Assembly: GCA_032871835.1 (NCBI GenBank)
Contig: CM065297.1
Span: 35,837,098-35,901,097 of the forward strand
Direction: 5' to 3'
DNA length: 64,000 nt
Origin: Dipteronia dyeriana
Lineage: Eukaryota; Streptophyta; Magnoliopsida; Sapindales; Sapindaceae
In this document: in pieces, positions 34,383-45,101 of the stretch
Layout of the letters: each line of letters begins with the position of its first letter
Position numbering within the stretch: position 1 is the stretch's first letter
The notes under the pieces: generated by a model
The model's database searches: none
The model's input: the letters and a program-made list of their open reading frames with translations, nothing else
Told to the model about the DNA's origin: nothing
Program-made: the position numbers and the translations under genes

Positions 34383-35160
34383 ATGACCCCATCCCTAATC
34401 AATATACTAAAAGATAATACTTTGACTGATGATAATTATGTCACATGACAAAGGAATATTGGGTTGTTGTTGCAAGCTGAAAAGCATAAGTTCATTATGT
34501 ATACTCATAAACCACTTACTCCTACTAATGAATCTACTCAGGAGTAAAGAGATGATTATCAACAGTGGGAGTCTTCAAATGAGATGGCTGAAATGTACGT
34601 TACATTATGGCCACCATCTCCGATGTGTTGCAACAACAACATGAAGGAATGGAGACTACTGCTAATATAATGATGTCTCTAGAGAAGATGTTTGCTATAA
34701 GGTCTAGGATGACTAAGAGAGAGACAGTAACTGCCTTTATGAATCTTAGGATGAAACCTGGACAGGCTGTAAAAAAATATCACATGATGAAAGTCATATC
34801 ACATCTCAATATTGCTGAACTGAATGGTGTAGAGTTAAATGGTGAGACGAAAATTGACATGATTGTCAACTCACTATCAGATTTCTTTGACCAATTCAAG
34901 TTGGACTACACCTTGAACAATAAGGAATGCACATTGCATGGCCTGATGCAAGATGATCAAAGCACTGAGAAGATTCTTATCAAAGGCAAGGGACAAAAGA
35001 TTCATATGGTTGGTAAAGTTGCTACTGTTAAGACCCGTAAGAAGGTCAAGAGACAACAGAAGAAAAAGCAACTTGGGCCTTCATAGAAGGACACCAAGAA
35101 AGTAACCAAGATCAAAGGGAAGTGTTTCCTTTGTGGTGAAAAAGGGTCAAAGGAATAGAT
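34383..35160 (+). pseudogene. Class-B copia gag
   Basis: It begins ATGACCCC... encoding MTPSLINILKDNTLTDDNYVT, the usual copia gag start (short leader, L-T-x-x-N-Y), then HYGHHLR or EKMFAIRSRMTKRETVTAFMNLRMKPGQAVKKYHMMKVISHLNIAELNG (UBN2-type capsid), and ends in CFLCGEKG, the first half of a zinc knuckle, before a stop near 35155. Several stops (for example at 34446 and 34546) break it. No leader or primer site lies upstream: the gag start is joined directly to inverted LTR b. Confidence 0.8.
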
Positions 35161-36310
35161 TGAATAAGAATGAATTCAACTTGCATTTAGTCAATGAAGC
35201 GTTGTTGTCTGCTAGTGCAGTGGGAGATATTAGAATCAATTTAGATTTTTATATGCATTTAGAGTTAAGAAACATTTGTTATGTACCTCAATTCAAGAGG
35301 AATTTAATTTCAGTTTCTTGTTTAAATAAATTTGATTATTCAGTTACTGTTAATAAAGCTTTTATTATTAGTAAGAATGACAAAATTATTTGCAAAGGTA
35401 TATTGGAAAACGGTTTATTCTGTTTGCATAGAAATATCTCTCACTTCCTAGACACAGAATCAACGAAACCTAATCATAAAAGAGCAAATTTATCAAAAGA
35501 TAAAACCTACCTATGGCATTTTATGCCTAGGTCATATACCTTAATAGGATTAAAATATTGGTTAGTGACAGACCTCTAAGTGACTTAAAGGTTGATGATC
35601 TACCAACTTGTGAATCTTGTTTGGAAGGTAAAATGACCAAAAGGTCGTTTACGACCAAAGGCACAAAAGCCGTCAAATGTTTAGGATTGGTACACACTGA
35701 TGTGTGTGGACCTATAAGCATTCAAACTGGTGGTGGATATGAGTACTTCATCACTTTCATGGATGATCACTAAAGATTTGGCTATGTTTATCTCCTGAGC
35801 CATAAGTTGGATGCTTTTGACATGTTCAAAGCATTTAAAGCTGAAGTAGAAAATCAGCTTGAGAAACGTATAAAAATCTTGAGGTCTGACCGTGGTGGAG
35901 AATATCTATCTGGTGAGTTTTAACAATATCTTATTGATAATGGGATAATTTTTTCAGTTTTCTGCACCAGGTACAACTCAACAAATTATGGTGCCAGAAA
36001 GGAGAAATAGAACTCTTTTGGACATGGTTAGGTCTATGTTGAGTTATTCAACACTTCATAATTCTTTTTATGGATATGCTTTACAAACTGCTATGTACAT
36101 TCTAAATGATGTACCATCTAAGTCGGTTCCTAAAACACCGCACGAGTTATGGACCGGGCAAAAGCCTAGTTTACAACACTTAAGGATATTTGGATGTCTT
36201 GCACATGTGTTAAAAAGAAAGACAAAAGATAGAGTCCCGTTCAGAAACGTGCATATTTGTAAGGTATCCAAAAAGAAAAAAATGGATATTATTTCGATAG
36301 TCCTTTAGAT
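35161..36310 (+). pseudogene. Class-B copia protease remnant and integrase
   Basis: The protease active site is deleted: after the half zinc knuckle the sequence resumes at ASAVGDIRI...LRNICYVPQFKRNLISVSCLNKFDYSV, the end of copia protease. It is followed by NGLFCLH, a GAG-pre-integrase block (LTGLKYWL or DLPTCESCLEGKMTKRSF), and the core: LGLVHTDVCGP (first Asp), ILRSDRGGEYLSGEF (second Asp) and [16 protein letters not shown] (Glu region, with the usual NGVVERRN start altered to GTTQQIMV). The core then continues through [19 protein letters not shown] and FGCLAHV. The stop near 35773 and frameshifts inactivate it. Confidence 0.85.
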
Positions 36311-37260
36311 CTTAAAGTATTTGTTTCAACAAATGATAAATTTATAGAACAGGACTATATGTATAATTTTGTGCCTATAAGTAGAATTGTCTTGAATGAG
36401 CTTTTAGGAGACACAATTCCATAGAAGGCTTCACAACCAAGCCCAATTGTAAGTTTCGTACCAACACAAGATCAACAATCTACCATACCTTGTCGTAATG
36501 GAAGGGTTAGTAGACAACCCGAGAGATACATTACTCCAGGAGAATCTGTAAAGAATCTTTCAGATGACGATGATCCCTATACGTACAAGGAAGCAATGGA
36601 AGATGTTGATTGTCACCATTCGTAAAAGGCAATGCAATCCAAAATTAAATCTATGTTTAAAAACAAAGTTTGGTCTCTTGTAGACTTGCCTAAAGGGATA
36701 AACCCCATTGGGTGCAAGTGGGTACACAAGAGGAAAAGAGGAATGGATGGAAAGGTGGAAACCTTTAAAGCTAGATTGGTAGCTAAAGGTTATATACAGA
36801 AGGAAGGTATCAATTATGAAGAAACCTTCTCTCATATTGCCATGCTTAAATTCATTAGGATACTCTTATCCATTGCGGCATCTCTAGACCTAGAGATTTG
36901 GAAAATGGACGTCAAGACACATTTCCTTAATGGAAGTCTTGACAAAAGCATCTATATGATGGAGCCAAAAGGATTCGTTGAAAAAGGTCAAGAGGAAAAG
37001 TTATGCAAGTTGCAAAGATCCATTTATGAATTGAAGCAAGCAACCAGATACTGGAACATAAGGTTCAATCAATCCGGGAAAAGTTTTGGATTTATTTAAA
37101 AACTTGATGAATCTTGTGTATACAAAAGGGTTAAAGGTGACAAGTTGGTTTTCCTAGTTCTTTACATTGATAATATACTACTCATCGAAAACGATGTAGG
37201 TGTATTGACATCAATAAAAAAATGGTTAGCAAAACAATTTGATATGAAGGACTTATGAGA
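36311..37260 (+). pseudogene. Class-B copia integrase-RT linker and reverse transcriptase
   Basis: After a linker with RNGRVSRQPERYI the RT opens at about 36632: KNKVWSLVDLPKGINPIGCKWV, VETFKARLVAKGYIQKEGINYEETFSHIAMLKFIRILLSIAA, IWKMDVKTHFLNGSLDKSIYM and KLQRSIYELKQATRYW, an open frame of 155 residues. The catalytic box at 37163-37174 is YIDN in place of YVDD, and a stop follows DMKDL at 37256. This is the best preserved RT in the window, yet it lacks the second catalytic Asp. Confidence 0.85.
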
Positions 37261-38149
37261 AGAAAGTTATATTCTTAGTATCCAAGTCATAAGGGATAGA
37301 AAGAATAGAACGATTGTATTATCCCAAGCTTCATACATAGATAAAATCTTGTCTAGGTTTTCCATGCAAGATTCCAATAAAGGTATGTTACCATTCTGAC
37401 ATGGAATCAAAATTTCTAAGGAACAAGTTCCTAAGAATGAGCATGAAGAGCAATTCATGAGTAGGGTTGCATATGCATCGGCAGTTTGAAGTCTCATGTA
37501 TGCAATGCTCTATACTAGACTAGATATTTATTTTACTGTGGGCATAGTTAGTAGAATTAAATAGAAGCCTGGTCCTGATCACTAGACGACAATAAAACAT
37601 ATTTTCAAGTATCTCAAGAGAACGAGAGATTATATACTTGTATACTCTGGAGGGGATTTAATTCTCGTTTGTTATACAAATTCATATTTTCATTCAGATT
37701 TTGACTTCAAGAGATCAACACCAGGATTTGTGTTTACTATTGAAGGAAGGGCAATCATATGGAGGAGTATCAAGCAATCTTATATTGTTGACTCCACCAC
37801 GAAAATCAAGTATGTTGCCGCATGTAAGGCTGCCAAAGTGGTTGTCTGGCTCTGCCAATTCTTGATTGACTTGGTAGTGGTTCCTGATGCGAATAAGTAG
37901 ATCACTATCTATTGTGACAATAGTAGAGCAGTGGATAATTCGAGAGAACCAGGAAGTCATAAGAGAGGGAAACACATTGAAAGAAAGTATCACCTTCTGA
38001 GGGAAATTGTGCATAAGGGTGACGTGACGATTACAAAGATCGCGTCAGCAGATAATCTAGCAGATCCCTTTACAAAGGCTCTTCCACAAACGAGTTTTGA
38101 TGGGCATATAGAAACCATGGGGATGAGAGATATGACACATTTGCTATAG
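37261..38149 (+). pseudogene. Class-B copia RNase H and pol C-terminus
   Basis: Blocks in order: YILSIQVIRDRKNRTIVLSQ, SRVAYASAV-SLMYAMLYTRLDI, SGGDLILVCYTNS (RNase H start), KSIKQSYIVDSTTKIKYVAAC and IYCDNSRAVDNSREP. The C-terminal open frame is 37931-38149, with HIERKYHLLREIVHKGDV and ADNLADPFTKALPQ...HIETMGMRDM. The stop TAG at 38147 is in the normal place, about 15 bp before the LTR. Five or more internal stops. Confidence 0.85.
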
Positions 38150-38151
38150 AT

Positions 38152-38163
38152 CAAGGGAGAGAT
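38152..38163 (+). promoter_or_regulatory. Class-B polypurine tract
   Basis: CAAGGGAGAGAT directly precedes the TGTTGGG LTR start; it is the plus-strand primer site and proves that the internal region is in plus orientation. Confidence 0.75.
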
Positions 38164-38802
38164 TGTTGGGATTATGCTTGATAGCAAGAGTATAATAATG
38201 TATTTCACAAACTTTTCATATTAATAAAGTGATTTCTAGTTTAACAAATCTTATAGCATTTATAGTTTAATTATTATAAATGTCAAAAGTAAATAATCAT
38301 AAGGTCAGAAGGCTATGAGAAAAGAAGAATTGTTCATACAACTAGATATGTATGAGGTAGACATAATTTTTTAGTTAGTCTTGAATATTATTCACAACTA
38401 AAGATAAAGGTTGGGCGCCTATATCTTGTCAAAGTTGTAAATTCTTTTGCTAGCATTTGAGTGGAATTAAATGTGTTATGATGAGTCTAAATTCATCAAA
38501 GTGTGATGCCTTTGGGAAAAATAATCTAGTTCAATAGGTGCATTGAATTGGATCACAGTGAAATAATTTATCTAGAACTGTCAATGGATAAAAGTTTTCA
38601 CTTGAAGACAATCGGAGAGTCTATCTCAATTCTTGGATAAATGATGGACTTATGGTTGCAAGTGCTATCATTTAAGCTATTAATGAGTACGTTTATATAG
38701 TCTAGTCTATCCTCGATAGTTTGGTGGTATTCATTTGTTAATCGATAGAGGAATTCATTAATAGATATGGACATCGTGACTCCATTTATTAAGTGTGAGT
38801 GT
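38164..38802 (+). repeat. Class-B LTR piece in plus orientation (first 639 bp)
   Basis: It starts TGTTGGGATTATGC and follows the LTR at 8441 up to the TTAAGTGTGAGT point, then is cut by a minus-strand class-B LTR. It is the exact complement of what is missing from piece a (31511-33053), in inverted orientation. Confidence 0.8.
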
Positions 38803-41243
38803 TGTAGGGAAAAACGGGTTCAATATGCAACAGAAGCGTGTTAAAAAGAAAAATTAGAGTTTGCGTATGTTAAAAAAAAATCCCTTATATGCAACGAGAA
38901 CCTTAACCCTAGATTAATTGATGTATATAAAAATATCGTACCTTTTTCACGTGACGATTGAGCAAGCGCCGAATTGATTCCGCAAGATCTTCCAATCCAA
39001 TCACGAACGTGAATCACCTAGGAGTGTGGGCTCCCTTTCTTTAAATTATATTCCAGAGGATGGAGACAAAGCAAAAATCTTTTCTTTGTTAGTTACAAAT
39101 ATCCTCCAAGAGAAAAATTCATGAACGTCCGGTCACTTGTGAATTATCAATCAATTTGATTGAAACTCGCGTGAACCTTGATTCAATGTTGTACACAAAA
39201 CCCTTTAGATGTAAAGGATAATATTATACTATCGAAAACAAAAACGTTCCCCTTTTTTCTCTACTTGGCCGAATTCATACACTATTGCTTAGAGATGATT
39301 GATTTTTGTCTAGAGTAAAATCATATTTTTCTACCTCAAAATTCCTGTGGTGGCCGAATTCTTCACTAAGAAATATAGAGCTTGGCCGAATTCACCTCCA
39401 AATCTCTTAGACATGACTAAAATTCTCTTACACGTATATATAGGATCATAAATCCTTTCCTAAGAAGGATTTATTTGGTTGTTAGAATCGTTATCTAAAA
39501 GAAATCTATCCTATCCCATATTGCATATGTGATAACCGAAATTCATGTCTTTGTTATAGGTTAGGAGATTTCAATCTTTCCTAAGAAGGATTACTTGATG
39601 GACAAGAATCCTGTCCTTAGGTAGATTAACTTGGTGGTTATGAATCCTTTTCAAATAAGAATTCTACCACTAAGTAGTTTTACTTGGTGACCAAGAATCC
39701 TTTTCCAAAAAGAATTATTTCCTACACCAAGACTCGTAATCCAACTCAATAGTGTGTTTGTAACCATATTAAAGAATTCCTAATTTGATTAGATAAATAA
39801 TTCCATTAATTTATCGACTTATAAAATATAATTTTTAACAATAACTATACTACCAACAATAGTAAAGTTTTAGGAGACCATCTCCTATTAGGAAAAAGAT
39901 TTTGACTTATAATTAAATAATTAATTAATCAATAAATTAATTAATTTCCATTAAGTTAAATAATAAAATTAAAAAATATACATATAAACTATTCACCGTA
40001 GCCTTTGCCGCCCATACTTAAAATAAAAGGCCATATATTATTTTTTCTTATTTTATTAAATCCATTGGACCTTAATAAAAAGTCCACATGTGAACTAGAC
40101 CTATTCTTACAAAAAGAAACAAGTTCACATGCCTTAATACAATTCTAGATGGACCCCTAAATTAGTCCGGTAGAATATATCAAGTGATCCATGAAAGTTC
40201 GTGTGGATTGGGGATCTTGGCGGGCTATCTAAATTTAAGCTCCAATAGACACAACCCAATCACAATCAACAAATGATTCACTTAGGTCCGATCTATTTAA
40301 TTTTAGTTCATTCCACTAAAGAACTAAAATTGAACTCTTAAATAATGATAGAATAAGTTGATGTTACTCATTCGTACCCTAGACAACCTTATTGGAGAAA
40401 ATGTATCCTCGTGAAGAATACCAGTAATCGCCAGGAGCTCATAGACCGCCTATAGCTCTCCAAGTTACAATATTTACTCATATTACCACATTTTGAACTT
40501 GGATATTTTGACTTGTCCAGAAGCCATGTTTCAATAGACACTATTAAAAACTTAACGTTAAGATTTAATATCCAATACCTCAAAACATTCATATGATGGT
40601 ATTCTACTCTCATTTAATAAATGGAGCCATGATGTCCATATATTTAAATAAAGTCCTCTATCGATTAACAAATTAAAACCACCAAACTATTGAGGATAGA
40701 CTATGCTATATAATCGTACTCATTGATAGCTCAAATGATAACACTTGCAACCATAAGTCCATCATTTATCTCATAATTGAGATAGACTCTCCGATTGTCT
40801 TCAAATGAAAAATTTTATCCATTGACGGTTCTAGATAAAAAATTTCATTTTGATCCTATTCAATGCACCCAGTGCACTAGATTGTTTTGCCCAAAGACAC
40901 CACACTTTGATGATTTTAGACTCATCATAACACATTTGATCCCACTCAAATGCTAGCAAAAGAATCTACAACTTTGACAAGATAAAGGTGCCCAACCTTC
41001 TTTCTTAAGTTGTGAATATTATTCAAGACTAACTAAAGAATTGTGTCTACCTCATACATATCTAGGTGTATGAAAAAATCTTCTTTTCTCGTAGTCTTTT
41101 AACCTTATGATTATTTACTTTTGACAATTATAATAATTAAACTATAAATGCTATAAGATTTGTTTAAATAGAAATCACTTTATTCATATGAAAAGATTGT
41201 TAATTACAATATTACACTCTTGCTATCGAGCATGATCCTAACA
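38803..41243 (-). repeat. Class-B LTR c, complete, minus orientation (2.44 kb)
   Basis: It starts TGTAGGGAAAAACGGG and ends GATCCTAACA. It is the only class-B LTR here with both ends readable and serves as the reference. It contains GGCCGAATTC motifs near 39268, 39352 and 39385, the hairpin at 39843-39869 and AT-rich TTAATTAA patches. To its right the G2 antisense gene resumes. Confidence 0.8.
39843..39869 (-). promoter_or_regulatory. Conserved hairpin, class-B LTR c
   Basis: AACTATACTA and TAGTAAAGTT around CCAACAA: the same stem as 34086-34112 with one mismatch. Confidence 0.55.
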
Positions 41244-41900
41244 AGTTTAATACCATTATTGTTATTGTACACTAATTCTATGTTGCGTTTTATGCATCCA
41301 GGCTCTACCGCCTTCTTTTGATCTGGTCATCATCATGAAATGAAATAGGGAGGTGATCCTGGAAAAGGTCAGAAAGATGTTAGGCCTAACTATTGATGGA
41401 GCATGACCTTCACGAGATGTTGGTGCTAATAAAGGTACTGATGATGTCGAAGATCATCAAATTATTTCCTTTATTTTACAAAGTAGAGGAGCTACCATTA
41501 TAGATCCTCGCTCGAAGACCTCAAATGAAGTTACATCATTGGTTGAGAAGGGAAGTTTAATCTTGTCTGCTTCCCTATCCAAAACTGCCAGGACAATAGA
41601 GAACCCACATGCTTATAAGGATGTGGGGGCTGTCTAAGCTGCTACCATGAAAGTAACTGAGGAAGCTGGAGTTTAGACTGCATCCCAAGATGTCACGGTA
41701 GGGGTTCAACCTGATCCAGCTTAGGTAGAGGCTCTAGCTAAGACTACACGGGTAAAGCTGGAGGGGCAGGCTGTTGATGAATCTACAAAGGGGGGTTGAG
41801 GAGCAGGCACCACTCGATATAGCAGGGATAGAGGGCCACCAAGGGGGAGTTGATGCATGAACTAGTAGTTTGACATTATTTTTATTTTTTGTTGCCCAAA
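41244..41900 (+). pseudogene. G2 antisense gene, 3' half
   Basis: The sequence resumes after the class-B insertion with a T-rich stretch ending ATGCATCCAG (41312), which looks like an intron 3' end. It continues with low-complexity, acidic and Ala/Gly/Val-rich coding traces, ending EQAPLDIAGIEGHQGGVDA before a TGA near 41858. Codons and composition match the C-terminal tails of this family. All frames are broken. A T-rich 3' untranslated-like stretch follows. Confidence 0.5.
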
Positions 41901-43185
41901 AATGTGGGTGAGCACCTTGTTTGACCAAGTAAAGAAAAAAAAACCATCATGTCATCGCATATATATATTTTTTTCATTTTTTTGGATGTAGCCCGATAGT
42001 AGGGATGGGCTCCCTGCTTCAAAGGAATGATAGTAGTCTTCATTTTTTTTTCCTTTTTTCTTGTTACTGGTCGATCTCTAACTTGATTGAATTTGCCTTG
42101 CTTCTTCTCATAACTTGATCTAGCATCCAGTCCCTCGTATATGCCTGACTTATACAAATCTGGTAATACATGAAAAGATTAAAAATTTGCTAAGTATTGA
42201 AGATCGAAATAGACTAGGTAACTAGTTCCAGTTCCTAGCACATAGTCAAAATTTAGTCCTCCAGGTTGTAATTCGTAATCTCTCTGTTTGAGTGGTCTTC
42301 TGGTTACTTTAGAGTGTTGCGCTCATGGCTTGGACCATCCCTATATCAGGACATAAACAAAATAATGTGTAGCAAGTTCTTGGGTACCTTGGACTTCCCT
42401 TCGTCATGGTACCTGAGTACTTAGATGATATCTTGACTAAGATGGTTGTTGCCATTACTTCAAGTCCTCAGTGCATGCCTAGCACAAACGAACCCTGACA
42501 ACACAAAACGACTTAAAAATATGTAAAAGAATAAACTTGAGTAAATAAATGACCGATACTAGGTTACCGAGGTTTTTGGTGTAGGTGATCGTCATGGGTC
42601 ATTCTTATTGATTTTCCTTTCTAGGAGAGTCGAGGTACCAGGCATTCCTACTTTTAGGAATCTTGGTACTTATGAAAAAAATTGGTCAAACTAATCTAGG
42701 TATCCCTTATCCTTGCATCGGGGAGGTACAACATCGTAGTGATCTTGATCTAACGAATAACTATGCACTTACACCTAGTTCCTTCTTAATGGTGGTATCC
42801 CGACCAAGGCATCAGGAAGACCATTTTGGCTATCCTAGTCTTGTGATATGGCTGGCAACTATGCACTTATGCTTAGACACTTCCTAAGGAAGGTCGCCCG
42901 ACCAAGGGTATTAGGAGTGCTATCAAGATATCCTGGTCTCGAGATCTGGCTGATAACTATGCACTTACACTCAGACCCTTCTTGACGGGGAGTGGTGCCC
43001 AACCAAGGCATCGGGGTAGCCATATGGCTTCCCCGGTTCATGGTGATCATGGTGAATTTCCATTGGTGAAAACATAAATAAATGGAGATGGAGAAACAAA
43101 TGGAGACTTTCTTGATGATCAAATGAAGAGTAAAATACTTGCAGGATACCAAAAACCGGTACCTATCCTAGTTTGATTAAGAGCC
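41901..43185 (-). mobile_element. G2 non-coding region between integrase and the antisense gene
   Basis: No ORF with a domain. It holds a T/C-rich stretch (41930-42060) and the 98-bp tandem repeat. Long repeat-bearing non-coding segments before the 3' LTR are characteristic of Tat elements. Confidence 0.6.
42700..43010 (+). repeat. Degenerate 98-bp tandem repeat, 3 copies
   Basis: AACTATGCACTTA recurs at 42759, 42857 and 42955, exactly 98 bp apart. Each unit also has a CGACCAAGG-ATCAGG type segment. Copies differ by substitutions and small indels. Confidence 0.8.
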
Positions 43186-43520
43186 TCTCTCCTTTTACCT
43201 GTAGAACCTCTTAAGGTTGTCAGCTTTCTAAGTATTGTCAATAAGAAGTCCATACATGTCCTCCAACTCGTAGGCCCCGCTTCAAACGACTACCTTCACC
43301 AGGTAAAGGCATTCCCAGTTTGGGCCAGTACCCCGTCTGACCAGGTCATGGTGTTTTGGGTTACCTTTTGGAGCATTAGGTCTCCTTCCTTGAAACTGTG
43401 ACCTTTAACCTTTCTGTTGAAGTACCTTGTGATCCGGCTCTAGTAGATCACAACCTTTTCTACCTTTTTTTTCCCTTAATAGGCCTAGCTTATCTCTTAG
43501 CTTGCTTTTATTGCTTTCTG
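43186..43520 (-). pseudogene. G2 integrase C-terminal domain
   Basis: On the minus strand: KLGLLREKK, then SRITRYFNRKVKGHSFKEGDLMLQKVTQNT, GVLAQTGNAF and, in another frame, GAYELEDMYG...KADNLKRFYR. This is the typical C-terminus of Tat-type gypsy integrase, ending where pol stops. The upstream RT, RNase H and integrase core are missing: at 43520 the sequence changes to S5, and on the other side of S5 (47293) it is already protease. Confidence 0.85.
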
Positions 43521-43550
43521 GCTCAAAGTGTTGAACCCTGAGCAAAGAGA

Positions 43551-43628
43551 GACTTGTTCACAAAGCCCTTGGACAAAGAGAGATTTGTATCTCTTAGAAG
43601 ATCCATTGGCATGATTTGTGTTGATTAA
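43551..43628 (+). pseudogene. S5 pol C-terminus
   Basis: An open stretch of 25 codons with its stop: DLFTKPLDKERFVSLRRSIG...ICVD and TAA at 43626-43628. It is the best kept copy of the Sirevirus pol end in the window; S4 has the same block with a frameshift near 24450. Everything upstream is missing. Confidence 0.75.
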
Positions 43629-44556
43629 TGCTTGTGTGTGGTTATGAGTGTCTTGATAAGCAAAGCTATATTGCATATCTATTTCTTTGAGACTACTCAT
43701 GTGAGAAGTAATGATCTTGATAAAATAGTTTTTATTGCTTCCAGATCATGCACTTAAGTCTTTGTAAATCTTGTTTTTAAAAGTGCACAAATGCTTCTCT
43801 TATATGTCTAAGTTTTGAGTAATTGAGTTTGAAAGCATGTAGATTATGGATGCATCTTGAAGTTCATTGTCTAATACATGATAAATGACCTATGGTTAGT
43901 ATCCATTTTGCTTCGGGATCTATATAGAACTCAATGAGCACCTTCATGGAAAGGGCTACACACCTTGGTTGTGAAGCCGCCCAATGTAGAAAAGGGCTAC
44001 ACCATTGTGATGAGTGAAAGCCGTCATGAAGAGTATATGTTTATGTAAGAAAAATCAAAGAAGTGTTGAAAAAGAATCATTTAAAAAAAAATCTTTGATA
44101 CAAAACCTAAAAAGAAATGGAGGAAGGCTTAAAATAAGGTATAGTTGAAAATTATGATTGTACGGGTTGAAAAACATAAATGGGATGACGAGCCACAAGC
44201 ACACACACCCTCATATGTTGAAATCTATTCTTTTTAAAGCAAAAATATGGATGATAATCAGTTTGACCTTGATTGGAAAAGCTTTAGATGGATAGATGTT
44301 GAAGTGGTTTGCATGATGATATTACAATCACTCCTTTTATATATGCTAGAAGCATTTTAACACACACACATTTTTGCTTAAAAATAATCTCTCATTAGCA
44401 ATGAGAGATTAATTTTTAGAGAATAATGAAAATCTATGATTCTCTTATTAATTTTGAAAAAATAATGGTTTGCTTTCTTTTATTGCTTGAAATGTTTGAT
44501 TGTGCGATTCCCCTGTGAACAAGTTAACTTGCTTATTAATATGTGGAGCATACACT

Positions 44557-44816
44557 AAGGGGGAGCTTAGTTTGTTAAACTTAGTTCTGTATACAACTTG
44601 TTTTCTCACTATCTCATGATTTCATTATGCATCCCTTATAACCTTGTAGGGATTTTCAATTGACATTTATCTCTCTCTCTAAGTTGTGTAACATGTTTTT
44701 GTCTATTCCTTACCAAAAAGGGGGAGAAAGTGTTTTCCTTACTATATTGCTTACTTTTGATATAAAGGGGAGACAATCCATTAAGGAGGAGAAATTTTGT
44801 CTTAAGGGGGAGAAAG
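44557..44816 (+). promoter_or_regulatory. Cluster of internal polypurine boxes (S5)
   Basis: Boxes at 44557 (AAGGGGGAG), 44714 (AAAAAGGGGGAGAAAG), 44764 (AAAGGGGAGA), 44783 (AAGGAGGAGAAA) and 44803 (AAGGGGGAGAAAGA) precede the terminal tract at 45091. This matches the multiple polypurine tracts described for Sireviruses. Confidence 0.7.
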
Positions 44817-45090
44817 AATTTGTGTTTGCATGAGATAAGAAGAGATAAGGGAAATTTTGTTTTTGTTTCGTATATTGTTTTTTTATCTCACCTATCTTCT
44901 TTGTAGAATCTTTCTTTTGGTTGTTCTTGTCTCACAGGTGCTTTGAATGTGTAAAGATATTCTTGAAGATTCTTGAAGACATTTTAGTCTAGGAATATTT
45001 CTTTATAATATGAAGATGTGAGAATGCAATCAACATTGATTTTGAGTGATCATTGTATGGTGAGGTAGAGGTTTTGTCATGGAATAGCCG

Positions 45091-45101
45091 AAGGGGGAGA
45101 T
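45091..45101 (+). promoter_or_regulatory. Terminal polypurine tract of S5
   Basis: AAGGGGGAGAT directly before TGTTAGG. Confidence 0.8.

Larger units (their letters stand above)
43629..45101 (+). mobile_element. S5 3' non-coding region
   Basis: It aligns with the same region of S3 and S4 on the other strand. It includes AC/GT-rich runs (44203 and 44362) and a cluster of polypurine boxes. No coding capacity. Confidence 0.75.

Noticed and set aside
31506..41248. A target duplication for the class-B complex
   Set aside because: TAAGC and AGTTT do not match, in line with rearrangement after insertion.
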